This document shows, one piece after another, positions 35,050-48,399 of a stretch of DNA of 64,000 nucleotides. The position numbers and the translations under genes are program-made. The notes below the pieces were generated by a model. That model was not told where the DNA came from. It saw only the letters and a list, made by a program, of their open reading frames with translations, and ran no database searches. The stretch comes from Datisca glomerata (lineage: Eukaryota > Streptophyta > Magnoliopsida > Cucurbitales > Datiscaceae): contig QANY01005074.1 of assembly GCA_003255025.1 (NCBI GenBank), forward strand, positions 115,252-179,251. The letters run 5' to 3'. How positions within the stretch are numbered: the stretch's first letter is position 1; the number at the start of each line of letters is the position of its first letter.

Positions 35050-37799
35050 GATGGAGAGAGAGCAAGAGACAGCAGGAGAGAATGAGAGAGAGAAACTATG
35101 AGAGAAAGAGAGAGAGTGAGTGAGAAAGTGTTAGATAGAGTGACAGAGAGAGAAAAGAGAGGGGGTAAAGAGAATGAGAGGGGGAGAGAGAGATAACAAG
35201 GGAGAGAGGGAGAGAGAAGGAGTGAGAGAGAGAGACAGAGAGAGGGAGAGAGACATAACGAGAGAGAGAGAGAAAGGGGGAGAGAGAGCGGGAGAGAGCA
35301 GGAGAGAGAGGGAGATAGAGAGAACGTGATAGAGACAGAGATAGAGAGAGGGGAAGAGAGAGATAATATGGGAGTGAGAGAGAGAGAGAATGAGAGAGAT
35401 AGAGAGAGAATGAGAGAGAATGAGGGAGTGAGAGAGAGAGAACGTGAGAGAGATAGAGAGGGAGAGAGCAAAAGAGAGAGAGGGAGAGAGAGAGGAGGGA
35501 GAGAGCAAGAGAAAGATAGAGAGATAACGTGACAGAGACAAAAAGAGAGAGGGGGAGAGAAAGAGAGATAACAAGGGAGTGAGAGAGAGGGACGGGGAGA
35601 GAGAGTGTGAAAGATATATAATGGGAGAGGGAGAGTGAGAGAGAGAGTGAGGGAGTGAGAGATAGATAGATAGAGAGCGATAGACAGAGAGAGTGAGAGT
35701 GATAGAGAGAGGAGGGAGAGAGAAAGAGAGAGATAACGAGAGAGAGAGAGTGATGGAGAGAGAGAGCAAGAGAGAGCGGGACAGAATGAGAGAGAGAGAT
35801 AGCGAGAGAGAGAGTGAGTGAGAGAGTGAGAGAGAGTGTGTGTGAGAGAGAGAAGAGAGAGAGGGGGTAGGAGAATGAGAGAGGGAGAGAGAGATAACCA
35901 GGGAGAAAGAACTAGAGACAGAGGGGGAGAAAGAATGAGGGAGTGAGAGATATATAGATAGAGAGAGTGACAGAGAGAGGGAGAGAGAGCAACAGGGAGA
36001 GAGAGATTGTGAGAGTTACCATGAGTGAGAGAAAGAGAGAGGGGGGAGGGAGAGAAGGAGCGAGAGAGAGAGACAATGTTAGAGAGACAGAGAGAGGGAG
36101 AGAGACATAACGAGAGAGAGAGAGAAAGGGGGCGAGAAAGTGAGTGAGAGAGAGAGAGAATGTGAGAGAGACAGAGACAGAGAAAGGGGGAGAGATGGAG
36201 AGAGATAACATGAGAGTGATAGTGAGAGAGAGAGAGAGGGGGGGAAGAGAGAGATGGATAACATGGGAGTGAGAGAGAGAGATAGAGAGTCAGAGAGTGA
36301 GAGTGAGTGAGTGAGTGAGAGTGAGAGAGAGATAGATAGAGAGAGAGAATGAGGGAGTGAGGGATAGATATCGATAGAGATAGAGAGAGATAGAGGGAGA
36401 TAAGAGAGAGGGAAATAGAGAGAGACAAAGAGAGGAGGGGGAAGGAGTGAGAAATAACGGGGGAGCAAGAGAGAGAGAAAAAGTGAAGAATGATTAGAAA
36501 GATAAAGGAGTGAGAGAGAGACAATGTGAGAGAGATAGAGTGAGGGAGAGAGACCTAACGAGAGAGAGAGAGAAAGGGGGTGAGGGAGTGAGAGAGAGAT
36601 AGAGGGAGAGAGATGGAGAGAGAGAACGTGAGAGAGATAGAGGCAGAGAGGGGGAGAGATAGAGAGAGATAACATGAGAGTGAGAGTGAGAGTGAGAGAG
36701 AGAATGAGGGAGTGAGGGATAGATCGCGATAGAGAGAGAGAGAGGGAGATAAGTGAGGGAGAGAGGGAAATAGAGAGACAGAGAGAATGAGGGGGAGGGA
36801 GTGAGAAATAACGGGGGAGCAAGAGAGAGAGAAAATGTGAAGAGAGATTGAGAAGAGAGAGAGCGAGGGAGAGAAAGATAACGGGGGAGAGAGAAATAGA
36901 GAAATAACGAGAGAGAGAGATAGAGAGAGAAAGGGATAGAGAGAGAGCAGGAGAGAGCGAGAGAGAATGAGAAAGAGAGAGAGTGAGAGTGAGAGAGAGA
37001 TAGAGAGAGGAAGAGAGAAAGAAGAGACAGAGGCCTGAGAGAGATGGAGAGGGAGAGAGAGAGGGTGTTAGGGTGAGAGAGAGAGAGGGAGTGATGGAGT
37101 GAGAGAGAGAGAAGGGGGGAGAGAGCAAGAGAGAGAGAAAGAGTGAGAGGGAGGGAATAAGAGAGAGAATGAAAGAGAGAGATAACATGGGAGTGAGAGA
37201 GAGAGTGGGGGAGAGGGAGAGAGAGACAGAGAGAGGGATAGAGAGAGAATGAGGTAGTGAGGGACATATAATGACAGAGAGAGGGAGATGTGGGAGAGAG
37301 AGAGATATGGAAAGAGAGACAGAGAGAGCAAGATAGAGATAGAGAATGATGGAGTGAAGGATAGATAGTGACAGACAGAGAGGGGGAAAGAGAGAGAGAG
37401 AGAGAGAGAGTGGGGGGAGAGAGAGAGAGACAAAGAGAGAGAGAGAGATAAAGAGAGAAAGACAGAGAGAGGAAGAGTAAGTGAAGGAGAGAGTGATTTG
37501 GGAGAGAGAGAGGGAGAGAAATAAGGAAAGGGAGACAGAGAGAGAGTAAGTGAAGGAGAGAGAGTGTGAGTGAGTGAGTGAGAAAGAGCGAGAGGGACAG
37601 GGAGAGTGAAAAGATTAAAAAGAGAGAGTATGAGAAAGATAAAGAAGGTGAGAGAGACGGGGAAAGAGAGGGAGAAGGAGCAAGATTGAGAGAGAGATAA
37701 CGGGGGAGAGAGAGAAAGAAAAAGAGAGGGTGAGAGAAAGAGAGATAGAGAGAGGGAGAGAGAAAGAGAGAGAGAGAGGTAATGAGGGAGTGAGAGAGA

Positions 37800-38455
37800 C
37801 AAAGAGAGAGGGAGAGGGAGAGAGTGAGGGATTGAGAATATTGGGGAGTGAGATACAAAGATAGATAGATAGAGATAGAGAGAGGGGGAGGGAGAGAGAG
37901 AGATACATAGATGGATAGAGAGAGTGTGTGTGAGTGAGGGAGCCAGAAAATGAGGGAGTGATATAGAGATAGATAAATAGATAGAGAGAGAAAGAGAAAG
38001 AGATAGAGACAAAGAGAGAGATAACAGGGGAACGAGAGAGAGTGTGTGAGGGGAAGAGAGAGAGGCAGAGGGGAGAGAGAGGCAGAGGGGAGAGAGAGAA
38101 AGAAAGAGAGAGAAGAGAGAGAGAAAGAGAGAGAGAAATAACCAGGATGTGAGAGAGAGAGGGGGAATGAGAGAGAGGGGGGAGTGAGAGATATATAGGT
38201 AGATAGAGAGAGTGACAGAGAGAGATAGAGAGAGAGGAGTGAGAGAGAGTGAGACAATATGAGAGAGATAGAGGGAGGGAGAGGGAGATAATGAGTGTTA
38301 GAGAAGGGGACACAAAGAGGGGGAGAGACAGCGAGAGAGAGAGAGAGAGAGAAAGAGGGAGTGAGTGAGAGAGAGAGAATGTAAGAGTGACATAGAGAGA
38401 GGGGGAGAGACAACATGGGAGTGAGAGAGAGAATGTGAGAGTTACATAGAGAGAG
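37800..38455 (+). repeat. Source or sister of a transposed ~655-bp block
   Basis: This block matches 40,793-41,446 at an offset of 2,993. For the first 430 bases or so I found no difference. After that there are a 2-base indel near 38,229, acaatatgag versus acaatgtgag, and aaagaggggg versus aaagtggggg. It includes ggattgagaatattgggg, gatggatagagagagtgtg and ccagaaaatgaggg. Confidence 0.9.
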
Positions 38456-40792
38456 AGGGGGAAAGACAATATGGGAGTGAGAGAGAGAGAGAGAGAGTGA
38501 GGAGTGAAAGATAGATAACGAAAGAGAGAAAAAGACATAGATTGAGAGAGAGAAAGTCAGAGAGAGAGAGAGAGAATGAGGGAGTGAGAGATATATAGAT
38601 ACATTGAGTGCGATAGATGAATATAGAGAGGGGGGAGAGTGACAGAGACAAGGAATTAGGGAGAGAGAGATAAATAGATAGATAAAGAAAGTGAGAGAGA
38701 GAGAATGAGGGTGTGAGGGATAGATAGTGACGAAGAGAGAGAGAGGGGGGAGAGAGATAGGTAACATGGGAGAGAGAGATAAGAAAAGTGAGACAAAGAG
38801 AGACAAAGAGAGAGGGAGAGTAAGTAAGGGAGAGTGAGTGAGAGAGAGAGAGAGGGGGAGAGAGAATTAGGGAGTGAAAGATAGATAGATAGATAGATAG
38901 AGAGAGTAACATAGATAGAGAGACGGTGTAAGAGATGGAGAGAGAAAGAGGGACAGAGAAGTGACAGAGAGAGAGAATGAGGTAGAGAGAGATAGATAGA
39001 TAGAAAGAGAGGGAGAGAGGAGAATGAAGGAGTGAGGCATACATAGTGACAGAAAGAGAGAGAGGGAGGGAGATAGAGAGAGATAACATGGGACAAAGAT
39101 AAGGAAAGAGAGACAGAGAGAGAGAGAGTAAAAGAAGGAGTGAGTGAGAGAGAGAGAAAGGAAAAGTGAAGAGAGATTGAGAAGAGGGAGGGTGAGAGAG
39201 AGAAAGACCGAGGAAAGATAGAGAGAAAGAGCAAGAGGGAGAGAGAGAGAGATAACGATGAGAGAGAGAGAGAGGGTGATAGAGAGAGAAATGGAGAAAG
39301 AAATAGAGAAAGAGAGAGCGAGAGATAATGGGGGAGTGAGAGAGAGAGTGACAAAGTGAGAGTGAGGGATTGAGAGAATAAGGGAGTGAAAGATACGAAG
39401 ATGGATAGCTAGAGAGAGAGAGAATGAGGGAGAGATAGATAGACAGAGAGAGATAGTGTGTGTGAGTGGGGGAGTGAGAAAATGAAGGAGTGAGAGATAG
39501 ATATATAAATAGATAGAGAGAGAGAGAGAGAGAGAGACGGAGAGATAGATAACGGGGGAATGAGAGAGAGAGATAGTGAGGGGGAAGGAGAGAGAGATGA
39601 CGGGGGTGCGAAAGAGAGAGAGAAAGAGAGATAGAGAAAGAGAGAGAGAGGGAAAGAGAGAATGGGGGAGTGAGGGATAGATAGAAAAATAGAGAGAGTG
39701 ATAGAGAGAGAGAGACTGAGAGATTGAGAGGGAGAGAGAGAAGGAGTGTGAGAGAGAGACAATGTGAGAAAGAGAGATAGAGAGAGAGAGAAAGATAACG
39801 AGAGAGAGAGGGGGAAAGAGAGAATGAGGGAGTGAGGTATAGATAGAAAAATAGAAAGAGCGATAGAGAGAGCGATAGAGAGAGAGACAGAGAGATTGAG
39901 AGGGAGAAAGAAGGAGTGTGAGAGAGAGACAATGTGAGAAAGAGAGACAGAGAGAGAGAGAAAGATAACGAGAGAGAGGGGGGAGAGAGAGACCGGGAGT
40001 GAGAGCGAGAGAGAGAGGGGGGGAGAGAGAAGGTGTGAGAGAGAGACAACATGAGAGAGATAGAGAGAAGGAGAGAGACATAACGAGAGAGAGAGAGGGG
40101 GATAGACAGTGAGAGAGAGTGAGAGAGAACGTGACAGAGACAGAGGGGGAGAGCGAGAGACAACATGGGAGTTAGAGAGATAGATAAAGAGTTAGAGGGA
40201 GGGAGTGAAAGATAGATAATGGAAGAGAGAGAGAGACGTAGAGAAAGAGAGATAGAGAGAGAGAGTGTGAGGTATAGAGAGAATGAGGGTGTGAGAAATT
40301 GGTAGATAGATAGATTGACATCGATAGATAGAGATAGGGAGAGAGAGTGTGTGAGTGATGGAGAGAGAGAGTGAATGAGCGAGAGAGAGAATGAGGGAGT
40401 GACGGATATATAGAAAGATAGAGATACGACAAAGACAGAGAAAATAGGGTGGAGAGAGAATGAGTTAGTGTGAGAGAGAAATAGAAGTCATAGTGGGAGA
40501 GAGAGAGAGGGAGAGTAAGAGAGAGTGAGTGAGAATGAGAGAGACAGAGAGGGAGATAACGGGAAAATGAGAGAGAGAGAGAGATCGGGAAAATGAGAGA
40601 GAGAAAGAGTGAAGGGAGAGGGAAAGTGACAGAGAGAGAGAAAGAGCGAGAGAGAGAGAGTCAGAATGCAGAGAGTGGGATAGATAGATAGATAGAGAGC
40701 TACAGAGAGAGGGAGAGAAACCAAGAGAGAGAGAAACAAACAGAGATTGAGCAAGAGAGAGCGAGAGAGAAACATAGAGGGAGAGAGTGAGG

Positions 40793-41446
40793 CAAAGAGA
40801 GAGGGAGAGGGAGAGAGTGAGGGATTGAGAATATTGGGGAGTGAGATACAAAGATAGATAGATAGAGATAGAGAGAGGGGGAGGGAGAGAGAGAGATACA
40901 TAGATGGATAGAGAGAGTGTGTGTGAGTGAGGGAGCCAGAAAATGAGGGAGTGATATAGAGATAGATAAATAGATAGAGAGAGAAAGAGAAAGAGATAGA
41001 GACAAAGAGAGAGATAACAGGGGAACGAGAGAGAGTGTGTGAGGGGAAGAGAGAGAGGCAGAGGGGAGAGAGAGGCAGAGGGGAGAGAGAGAAAGAAAGA
41101 GAGAGAAGAGAGAGAGAAAGAGAGAGAGAAATAACCAGGATGTGAGAGAGAGAGGGGGAATGAGAGAGAGGGGGGAGTGAGAGATATATAGGTAGATAGA
41201 GAGAGTGACAGAGAGAGATAGAGAGAGGAGTGAGAGAGAGTGAGACAATGTGAGAGAGATAGAGGGAGGGAGAGGGAGATAATGAGTGTTAGAGAAGGGG
41301 ACACAAAGTGGGGGAGAGACAGCGAGAGAGAGAGAGAGAGAGAGAGGGAGTGAGTGAGAGAGAGAGAATGTAAGAGTGACATAGAGAGAGGGGGAGAGAC
41401 AACATGGGAGTGAGAGAGAGAATGTGAGAGTGACATAGAGAGAGAG
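40793..41446 (+). repeat. Transposed copy of 37,800-38,455
   Basis: The left junction is abrupt. The upstream text (gagagagaaacatagaggga) is typical of the sub-type A context near 31,480 and 49,195. From caaagagagagggagaggg at 40,793 onward the sequence follows the 37,800 block. After about 41,446 the two diverge (gagatagagatataacattg here against gaaagacaatatgggagtg there). This is a recent local duplication placed in a different context. Confidence 0.85.
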
Positions 41447-42110
41447 GGGGGAGATAGAGATATAACATTGGAGTGAGAGAGAGAGTGGGAGTGAAAGATA
41501 GATAACAGAGATAGAGAGGCAAAGAGAGAGAGGGGGGAGAGTGAGGGAGAGAGTGAGGGACAATGAGAGTGAAGGAGTCAGAGAGAGATAAAGAAAGAGA
41601 CATAGAAAGATTGGGGGAGAGAGAGAGAGTAAGTCATGGAAAGAGAGAGTGAGTGAGTGAGAGAGAGAAAGAGTGAAGAGAGATTGAGAAGAGAGAGCGA
41701 GAGAGAGAAAGATAACAGGGGAGAGGGAAAGAGAGAGATGACGAGAGAGAGAGAGAGAAAGGGATAGAGAGTGAGAGGAAGAGTGACCGAGCAAGAATGA
41801 GACAGAGAGAGATAGTTATAGAGAGAGAGAGCGAGAGAGAGAGAGAAGAGAGAGCAGAGAGGGAGAGAAGAGAGAGAGCAAAGAAAGAGGGAGTGAGAGG
41901 GAGAGGGAGAGATAAGGAGTCGGAGCGAGAGAGAGAGGGAGAGAGAAGGAGTGAGAAAGAGTAAGAGAGAGGGGGGAGAGAGAATGAGAGAGAGAAAACG
42001 TGATAAAGATAGAGAGACTAAGAGAAAGAGAGAGATAACATGGGAAAGAGAGAGTGAGAGAGAGAGAGGGACTGAAAGATAGATAACGGAAGAGAGAGAG
42101 AAAGACAGAG

Positions 42111-42143
<33 letters not shown>

Positions 42144-44858
42144 GAGAGAGAATGAGGTAGAGAGAGATAGATACATAGAAAGAGAGTGACAGAGAGAGAG
42201 AGTATGAGGGAGAGAGATAGATAGAGAGAGAGAGCGAGAGAGAGAGAGAGAGAGAGAGAAGAATGAGGGAGTGAGGGAGTGAGGGATAGATAGTGACAGA
42301 GAGAGAGAGAGGGAGGGAGAGAAATAGAGATAACGTAGGAGAGAGTAAAAGAAGGTGTGAGAGAGTAAGTGAGTGAGTGAATGAGTGAGAGGGAGAGTGA
42401 AGAGAGAATGAGAAGAGGGAGAGGGAGAGAGAGAAAGAGGGCGAGAGAGAGAGACGGGGGAAAGAGAGAGAGATAACGGGGGAGAGAGAGAGAAAGAGAG
42501 AGGGCGACAAAGGAATAAAGAAATAGAGGAAGAGTGAGAGAGAGATAACGGGGGAGTGAAAAAGATTGAGGGATTAAGAGAATAAAGGAGTAAAAGATAC
42601 AAAGATAGATAGGGAGAGAGAGAGAGAATGAGTGAGAGATAGATAGATAGATAAATAGAGAGTGTGTGTGTGAGTGAGGGATTGAGAAAATGATGGAGTG
42701 AGCGATAGATATATAAATAGATAGATAGATAGAGAAACAAAGAGATAGATAACGGGGGAACGAGAGAGAGAGATAGTTAGGGGGAGGGAGAGAGAGATGA
42801 CGGGGGTGCGAGAGAGAGAGGGAGAGGGAAAGAGAGAATGAGGGGGTGAGGGATGGATAGAAAAATAGAGAGAGCGATAGAGACAGACAGAGACAGAGAG
42901 ATAAAGAGGGAGAGAGAGAAGGAGTGAGAGAGAGACAATGTGAGAGAGGCAGAGGGAGGGAGAGGGAGATAACGAGAATGAGAGAGAGGGAGAGAGAAGG
43001 GGAGAGCGAGAAAGAGAGAGAGAGAGAGAAAGAGGGTGTGAGAGAGAGAGAGAGAATGAAGAGTGACATAGAGAATGAGAGAGGGGGAGAGAGAGAGACA
43101 ACATGGGAGTGAGAGAGGGGGGGTGAAAGATAGATAACGGAAGAGAGAGACATAGATAGAGAGAAGGAGAAAAAATAGAGAGAGAGAATGAGGGAATGAG
43201 AGATAGATAGAGAGAAGGAGAGAAAAATAGAGAGAGGGAGAATGAGGGAGTGAGAGATAGATAGATACATAAAGCGCGATAGATGTATATACAAAGAGAC
43301 AATGACGGAGAGAGAGATAACTAGATAGATAATGAGGGAGTGATGGATAGATAGTGACAGAGAGGGGGGAGAGAGAGAGAGAGAATGAGGGAGTGAGGGA
43401 TAGATAATGACAGAGAGAGAGGGGAGGGGGGAGAGGGAGAGTAAGTGAGGGAGAGAGAGTGAGTGAGAGAGAGTGTGTGAGAGAGAGAGAGTGAAGAGAG
43501 ATAGAGACAAAAGAGAGAGAGAGAGGGTAAGAGAGAGGGAGTGGGAGAGACAGAATGACGGAGTGAGAGATGGATAGATAGATAGATAGCATAAGAGAGA
43601 GGGAGTAAGAGCGAGAGAGAGACAGAGGGACAAAGGAGTGAGAGAGAGAAAACATGAGAGAGGGAGAGAGACATAACGAGAGAGAGAGATGGAGAAAGAG
43701 GGGGAGAGAAAGCGATAGAGAGAGAAAGAATGATAGAGAGAGACAGAGAGCGTGAGAGAGACAGAGACAGAGAGAGGGGGAGAGAGAGATAACATTAGTG
43801 GGAGAGAGAGAGGGGGAGTGAAAGGTAGATAACAGAAGAGAGAGAGACAAAGAGGGAGAGAGAGAAAGAGAGAGAGAGACAGAGAGAGAGAAAGAGAGAG
43901 AAAGAGAATGAGAGATAGAGAGAGAGTGAGAGAGAGAGAATGAGGGAGTGAGAGAGAGAGATAAGGAAAGAGAGATAGAAAGATTGAGAGAGAGAGAGAG
44001 TAAGTGAGGGAAAGAGAGAGTGAGTGAGAGAGAGAGAATGTAGAGAGATTGAGAAGAGAGAGCGAGAGAGATAAAGATAACGGGGGAGAAAGATATAGAG
44101 AAACAACGAGAGAGAGCAAGAGAGAGTGAGAGAGAGCGAGAGAGAGCGAGAGAGAGCGAGAGAGAGCGAGAGAGAATGAGAGAGAGAGAGTAAGAGAGAG
44201 AGTGAGAGAAAGAGGGAGTGAGGAGAGAGAGAGGAGAGAGAGATAGAGAGAGAAGAGAGAGAGAGAGGAGAGAGAGAAGAGAGAGAGAGAAAAGAGAGGG
44301 AGAGAGGGGGGAGAGAGTGGGAGAGAGAAGGAGTCAGAGCGAGAGAGAAAGAAAGAGCGAGAGAGGAGTGAGAGAGAGTGAGAACGTGAGGGAGACACAG
44401 AGAGTGAGAGGGAGAGAGAGTGAGATAACATGGGAGTGAGAGAGAAAGAGAGTGAGAGAGAGGGAGTGAAAGATAGATAACGGAAGAGGGAGAGAGAGAG
44501 AGAGATAGATGCATAGAGAGAGTGACAGATAGAGAGAATGAGGGAGAGACAGAGATAGATAGATAGAGAAAGTGAAAGTGAGAGTGAGAGAGAGAGAAAG
44601 GGCGAGTGAGGGATAGATAGTGACAAAGAGAGAGAGAGAAAGAAAGATAACATGGAATATAGAAGGAGAGATAAGGAAAGAGATACACAGAGAGAGAGAG
44701 TGAAACGAGTGAGAAAGTGAGTGAGTGAGAGAGAGAGGGAGAGTGAAGAGAGATTGAGAAGAGAGAGAGAGAGAGAAAGAGGGTGAGAGAGGGGGAAAGA
44801 GAGAAAAAGAGAAAGAGAGAGATATATATATAACGGGTGAGAGAGATAGATAGATAGA

Positions 44859-44879
44859 GTGTGTGTGTGTGTGTGTGTG
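44859..44879 (+). repeat. (GT)n tract, longest in the window
   Basis: A pure GT run of 21 bases is followed by gagtgagggagtgagaaaat. It belongs to a recurrent cassette in which a GT tract precedes gagtgaggga(g/t)tgagaaaatga. A short TA run (gatatatatataac) lies about 30 bases upstream. Confidence 0.9.
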
Positions 44880-47559
44880 AGTGAGGGAGTGAGAAAATGA
44901 AGGACTGAAAGATAGATAGAGAGAGAAAGAGAGAGAAAGATGGAGAGATAAATAACAAGGAACGAGAGAGAGATATAGTGAGGGAGGAGTGGGAGATGAC
45001 GGTGGTGCGAGAGAGAGAGGAAAATAAAGAATGAGGTAATGAGGGATAGATAGATAAATAGAGAGAGTGATTGAGAGAGAGTGAGAAAGAGTGTGGGAGA
45101 TAATGTGAGATAGAGAAAGAAGAGAGAGAGCAACAGATAGCAAGAGTGAGCAAGAAAGAGCGAGACAAAATGAGAGAGAAAGAGTTAGAGAGAGAGAGGG
45201 AGAGAGAGTGATAGAGAGAGAGCGGGAGAGGGAGAGAGAGATAGAGAGAGAAGAGAGAGTGAAGAGAAAGAGAAGAGAGAGAGAGAAGAGAGAGAAGAGA
45301 GAGATAGAAGAGAGAGGGAGGGTGGAGGGAGAAAGGGGGAGAGAGTGGGAGAGAGAGGGAGTCAGAGTGAGAGAGAAAGAGAGTGGGAGAGAGAGAGAGT
45401 CAAAGCGAGAGACAAAGAGAGAGGGAGAGAGAAGGAGTGAGAGAGACTAAGAGAGAGAGTCAGAGGGACGGAGAAAGAGATAACATGGGAGTGAGAGAAA
45501 AGAGAGAGTGGGAGAGAGGGAGTGAAAGATAAATAAGGGAAGAGGAAGAGACAGAGAGAGAGCGAGGGAGAGATAGAATGAGGTAGAGAGAGATAGATAC
45601 ATCGAGAGAGAGAGTGTGTGTGACAGAGTGAGAGAATGAGGGAGAGAGAAAGATAGATAGAGAGAGAGAGCGAGAGAGAAAGAGAAAATGAGGGAGTGAC
45701 GGGTAGATAGTAATAGAGAGAGAGAGAGGGAGAGAGAGATAATGTGGGAGAGAGAATGAGAGATAAGGAAAGAGATACGGAGAGAGAAAGAGAGTAAAAG
45801 AAGGAATGAGTGAGTGAGTGAGAGAGAGGGGGAGGGAGAGTGAAGAGAGCTTGAGAAGAGAGGGAGGGAGAGAGAGAAAGAGGGCGGGAGAGAGGAGGGA
45901 GAGGGAGAAAAAGAGCGAGAGAGATAGAGATAACGGGGGAAAGAGATAGATAGATAGAGAGAGTGTATGTGTGAGTGAGGGAGTGAGAAAATGAAGGAGT
46001 GAGAGATAGATAGATAAATAGATAGATAGAGAGAGAAAGAGAGAGAGACAAAGAGACAGATTACGGGGGAACGAGAGAGAGATAGTAAGGAGAAGGGAGA
46101 GAGAGATAACAGGGGAGAGAGAGAAAGAGAGATAAAGAGAGAGAGAGGGAAAGAAAGAGTCAGAGCGAGAGAGAGAGAGGGAGAGAGAAGGAGTGAGAGA
46201 GAGATACAACGTGAGAGAGACAGAGAAAGGGAGAGGGAGATAACGAGAGAGAGAGGGAGAGAGGGGGCGAGAGAGAGAGAGAGAGGGAGTGAGAGAAAGA
46301 GAGAGAGAACGTGAGAGAGACAGAGAGAGAAATGGAGAGAGAGATAACATGGGAGTGAGTGAGAGAGAGAAAGGGAGTGAAAGATGGATATCAGAAGAGA
46401 GAGAGATAACAGGGGAGTGAGAGAGAGAGATAGATAGATAGAGTGAGGGAGAGAAAATGAGGGAGTGATAGATACAAAGATAGATAGATGAAGATAGAGA
46501 GAGAGTGTGAGTAAGGGATAGAGATAGATAGAGAGAGTGTGTGAGTAAGGGAGAGAGATAGGTAGATAGAGAGAGTGTGTATGAGTGAGGGAGTGAGAAA
46601 AAGAGGGAGGCAGAGAAAGATAACGGGGGAACGAGAGAGAGATAGTGAGGGGAGGGAGAGAGAAATGATCAGGGTTCAAGAGAGAAAGAGAGGGAATGAG
46701 GGATAGATAGGTAAATAGAGAGTGATAGAGAGAGAGAGAGATAAAAAGAGAGATAATGGGAGAGAGAGAGAGAGAATGAGAGAGAGATAAGGGAGAGAGA
46801 GGGACAGAGAGAGATAACTGGGGAGTGCGAGAGAGAGAGAGAGGGAGATAGAGAATGAGGGTGCGAGAGATAGGTAGATATATACAGAGAGTGATAGAGA
46901 GAGAGTAAGAGAGATAACGAGAGTGGAGGAGAGAGAGAGGGAGTGAGAGCGATAAAGAGAGAGAGGGAAAGAGAGAAAGAGTGAGAGAAAGAGAGAGGCA
47001 ATGTGAGAGAGACAAAGAAAGGGAGAGAGAGATAACGAGAGAGAGAGAGGGATGGAGAGAGAGAGTGAGAGAGAGGGGGAGTGAGAGAGAGACAGAGAAC
47101 ATGAGGGAGAGCGGGAATGAGAGAGAGATAACATGGGAGTGAGAGAGAGTGTGTGAGGGAGGGAGGGAAAGATAGATAACGGAAGAGAGAGAGACATAGA
47201 GAGAGAGAGAGAAAGGGAGAGAGAGGGAGAGAGAGTGAGGGAGAGAGAGAATGAGGGAGTGAGAGATAGATAGATATATAAAGAGTGATAGATAGAGATA
47301 GAGAGAGAGAGTGATAGAGATAGAGAATGAGGGAAAAGAGATAGATAGAGAGAGAGAGCAAGAGAGAGTAAGTGAGGGGCAGAGAGAGTGAGTGAGAGAG
47401 AGAGAGTACATAGAGATTGAGAGGAGAAAGAGTGAGACAGAGAGAAAAAAAGGGGTGAGACATGGAGAAGGGGGAAAGAGAGAGAAAGAGTAAGAAAGAG
47501 GGAGAGAGAGATAACGGGGGGAGAGAGAGGGTGAGAGAGAGAGAGAGACTTAGAGAGAG

Positions 47560-48180
47560 CGAGAGAGAACGAGATAACGGGGGAGTGAATGAGAGAGATT
47601 GAGAGAGGGATTGAGAGAATGAGGGAGTGAGAGATACAAAGATAGATAGATACTAAGGGGAGAGGGAGAGAGAGAGAGAAGAGAGAGAGAGTGTGTGAGA
47701 GAGAAAAAAGAGAGAGTGAGGGAGAGAGAAAAAAGAGAGAGTGAGGGAGAGAGTGTGTGTGAGTGAGCGAGTGTGTGAGAGAGAGAGAGAAGAGAGAGAG
47801 AGTGAGTGAGAGAAAGAGAGAGAGAGTGAGTGAGAGAGAGAGCGAGAGAGAGAGATAATGGTAAAGCGAGGGAGGGACAGAGAGTGAGGGGGAGGGAGAG
47901 GGTGATAATGGGTGACCGAGAGAGAAAGAGAGAGAGAGTGAGTGAGTGAGTGAGTGAGAGAGAGAGCAAGAGAGAGTGAGAGAGATAATGGTAAAGCGAG
48001 GGAGAGACAGAGAGTGAAGGGAGGGAGAGAGTGATAATGGGTGACCGAGCGAGAAAGAGAGAGAGAGTGTGTGTGTGTGAGAGAGAGAGGGGGGAGAGAA
48101 TAAGGGAGAGTCAGGGGAGAGGGAGAGAGAGAGAGAACGAGAGAGGGAGTGAGTGAGTGAGTGAGGGAGAGAGATAGGGA
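47560..48180 (+). repeat. Segment repeated at 56,812-57,365
   Basis: The text around gagataacgggggagtgaat followed by gagagagattgagagagg matches from 47,560 and from 56,812 (offset 9,252), with no difference seen over the first 65 bases or so. Both copies also carry an internal duplication of about 130 bp headed by ggtaaagcgagggag (47,857 and 47,988 here; 57,058 and 57,187 in the partner). Both end in gaataagggagagtca. Confidence 0.8.
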
Positions 48181-48399
48181 GTGAGAAAGTGAGAGAGAGA
48201 GTGAGAGAGAGAGAAAAGAGAGGGGTAAATAGAATGAGAGAGGGAGAGAGAGATAACCAGGGAGAGAGGGAGAGAAGGAGTGAGAAAGAGAGAGACAGAG
48301 AGAAGGAAAGAGACATAACGAGAGAGTGAGAGAGAGAGAGAGAGAAAGGGGGAGAGAGAGCGAGAGAGAGAGTGAGACAAAGAGAGAGAACGTGATAGA

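Larger units (their letters stand above)
36000..42800 (+). repeat. Macro-repeat copy 1 (partner of 49,800-56,800)
   Basis: At least seven rare words occur in the same order 13.2-14.1 kb downstream. They are gttaccatgagtgag (36,015 and 49,908), aggcctgagagaga (37,031 and 50,594), ggattgagaatatt (37,829 and 51,201), gatggatagctagag (near 39,400 and 52,762), the ggtggagagagaatgagttag word (40,450 and 53,678), gggagtgagagggagag (near 41,888 and 55,989), and ggattaagagaataaagg or its variant (42,571 and 56,696). The offset changes stepwise, showing internal insertions or deletions. Confidence 0.75.

Noticed and set aside
44859..44879. GT tracts as possible telomere-like or Z-DNA regulatory elements
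   Set aside because: They are short, interrupted and carried passively by the repeat unit. No telomere motif (such as TTTAGGG or TTAGGG arrays) is present.
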